From positions 124,001-188,000 of the forward strand of contig NZ_NPBF01000018.1 in NCBI RefSeq assembly GCF_002272135.1: DNA of 64,000 bases. Reading direction: 5' to 3'. Under the pieces are notes generated by a model. The model saw only the letters and a list, made by a program, of their open reading frames with translations, was not told the origin of the DNA and did no database searches. The translations under genes and the position numbers were made by a program. Positions 63,324 through 64,000 of this stretch are shown here, in pieces (position 1 is the first letter of the stretch; each line of letters opens with the position of its first letter). Source of the stretch: Virgibacillus sp. 7505. Lineage in GTDB: Bacteria; Bacillota; Bacilli; Bacillales; Amphibacillaceae.

Positions 63324-64000
63324 ATGACAATTACTGACATAGCACAATTGCTTTCTTCCATCGAAGAGAAAACAGCCGCTGCAAACTTAGATAATATCCG
63401 AAGAACGATGGCATATCAAGCTTTTTATGAACGGAATCCAGAGATAAAGTGGGCATTCCTGGCTTCCATGGTTTCTAGGAACGCTGGCTGGAATATGACA
63501 GATTTACATTTGGATATGTTTCAGGACTTACTGTCAGCACGTATAAGAAAACAGCTTTTTTCTCTTTACGAACGTGCCAATTGGCTCATTTTCTCTGATG
63601 CTTATCCGCAGTTGCTGTTGTATGAGTCACATAAAAAAGGACAAATTGACATGATTGCACTTCTTCATCATTTTCGTGTGTCTGCTTTTATGGAAGAAAC
63701 GTGGAAGCAATTCATAAAAGAAGGTGACATGCAGCAGCTGCTGTACTGCCTTATCGTCAACGAACAGCATGTCATCGGCTCGCCTGTCATCGTCCAGCCG
63801 TTCTATAAAAAGCATGTCTTCAGCCGCTGGCCATATCAGCTTCAAGATTTTTTTCGTTTGAATACTGTGTTCTTCCCGACAATGGATGGGGAGTTGTACG
63901 GACTGTATGCTCACCATTTTACAAGTGTGGATGAGCGAATACAGATGGGGAAGAAGTTGAGCCAGCTCCTTTTTGACGACCAGCTTTATCCCGCATTTAT
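63324..64000 (+). CDS. yppC: YppC family protein (DUF2515), N-terminal part
   Basis: The frame is open from ATG 63324 to the right edge, giving 225 residues of a family of about 320. It has the DUF2515 pattern (NIRRTMAYQAFYERNPEIKWAFLA in part, then NAGWNMTDLHL and LYERANWLIFSDAYPQLL). It is cytoplasmic with no membrane helix, and function is unknown. AAAAGGGG lies 7 nt before the ATG. It is divergent from recU, as in B. subtilis. Confidence 0.85.
   Translation, partial: MTITDIAQLLSSIEEKTAAANLDNIRRTMAYQAFYERNPEIKWAFLASMVSRNAGWNMTDLHLDMFQDLLSARIRKQLFSLYERANWLIFSDAYPQLLLYESHKKGQIDMIALLHHFRVSAFMEETWKQFIKEGDMQQLLYCLIVNEQHVIGSPVIVQPFYKKHVFSRWPYQLQDFFRLNTVFFPTMDGELYGLYAHHFTSVDERIQMGKKLSQLLFDDQLYPAF

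Overview
This window is a chromosomal segment of a Gram-positive, endospore-forming, motile member of the Bacillaceae. Gene order follows the Bacillus subtilis dacB-to-yppC region closely. Translation signals are strong GGAGG-type Shine-Dalgarno sites, and many terminators are textbook hairpins with T-runs. Spore genes (spmA, spmB, sleB, ypeB, spoVIF-like, spoIVA), menaquinone genes (hepS, menG, hepT), bacillithiol genes (bshA, ypdA) and cheR all fit this. The exact genus cannot be read from the sequence; a halotolerant genus near Oceanobacillus or Terribacillus is a guess.

Layout. 1-8.1 kb: end of dacB, spmAB, rluB, then the resABCDE cytochrome c maturation and respiration-control operon. 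8.1-9.3 kb: a cobalamin riboswitch driving a DUF4430 (transcobalamin-like) lipoprotein and an ECF transporter S component. 9.3-20.6 kb: ferredoxin, ypbB-recQ, a MecA-type adaptor, gudB, ypdA, asparaginase, prsW, sleB-ypeB and a PilZ protein. 20.6-29 kb: cmk, plsC, rpsA homologue, yphA, der, gpsA, spoVIF-like, spoIVA, hbs. 29-40 kb: hepS-menG-hepT, ndk, cheR, a divergent MerR/DUF2798 pair, and aroC-aroB-aroH-hisC-tyrA-aroA. 40-46.4 kb: TPR protein, ypiB, ypjA, a small membrane protein, Zn-peptidase, a DJ-1/PfpI protein, a foreign-looking 1.1-kb insert and a YitT-family gene. 46.5-59.9 kb: mazG-like, dapB, mgsA, bshA, cca, birA, panBCD, dinG, ypmA, ypmB, asnS, dnaD, nth. 60-64 kb: ponA and recU on the minus strand, and the start of yppC.

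The most informative features are departures from the conserved gene order and RNA-level control. A 52-bp direct repeat of the yitT 3' end, differing only at synonymous sites within the coding part, brackets a 1,085-bp AT-rich segment with one secreted-protein gene. This is an integration footprint without an integrase. A B12 riboswitch ends in a hairpin that is both a terminator and an occluder of the ribosome-binding site, upstream of a putative B12-uptake pair. The spoVIF-like ribosome-binding site lies inside a perfect inverted repeat. MerR and DUF2798 genes share divergent promoters with overlapping -35 boxes. trpEDCFBA plus mtrA/mtrB, qcrABC, bshB1 and aspB are absent from positions they occupy in B. 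subtilis. No tRNA, rRNA, CRISPR array or insertion sequence was seen.
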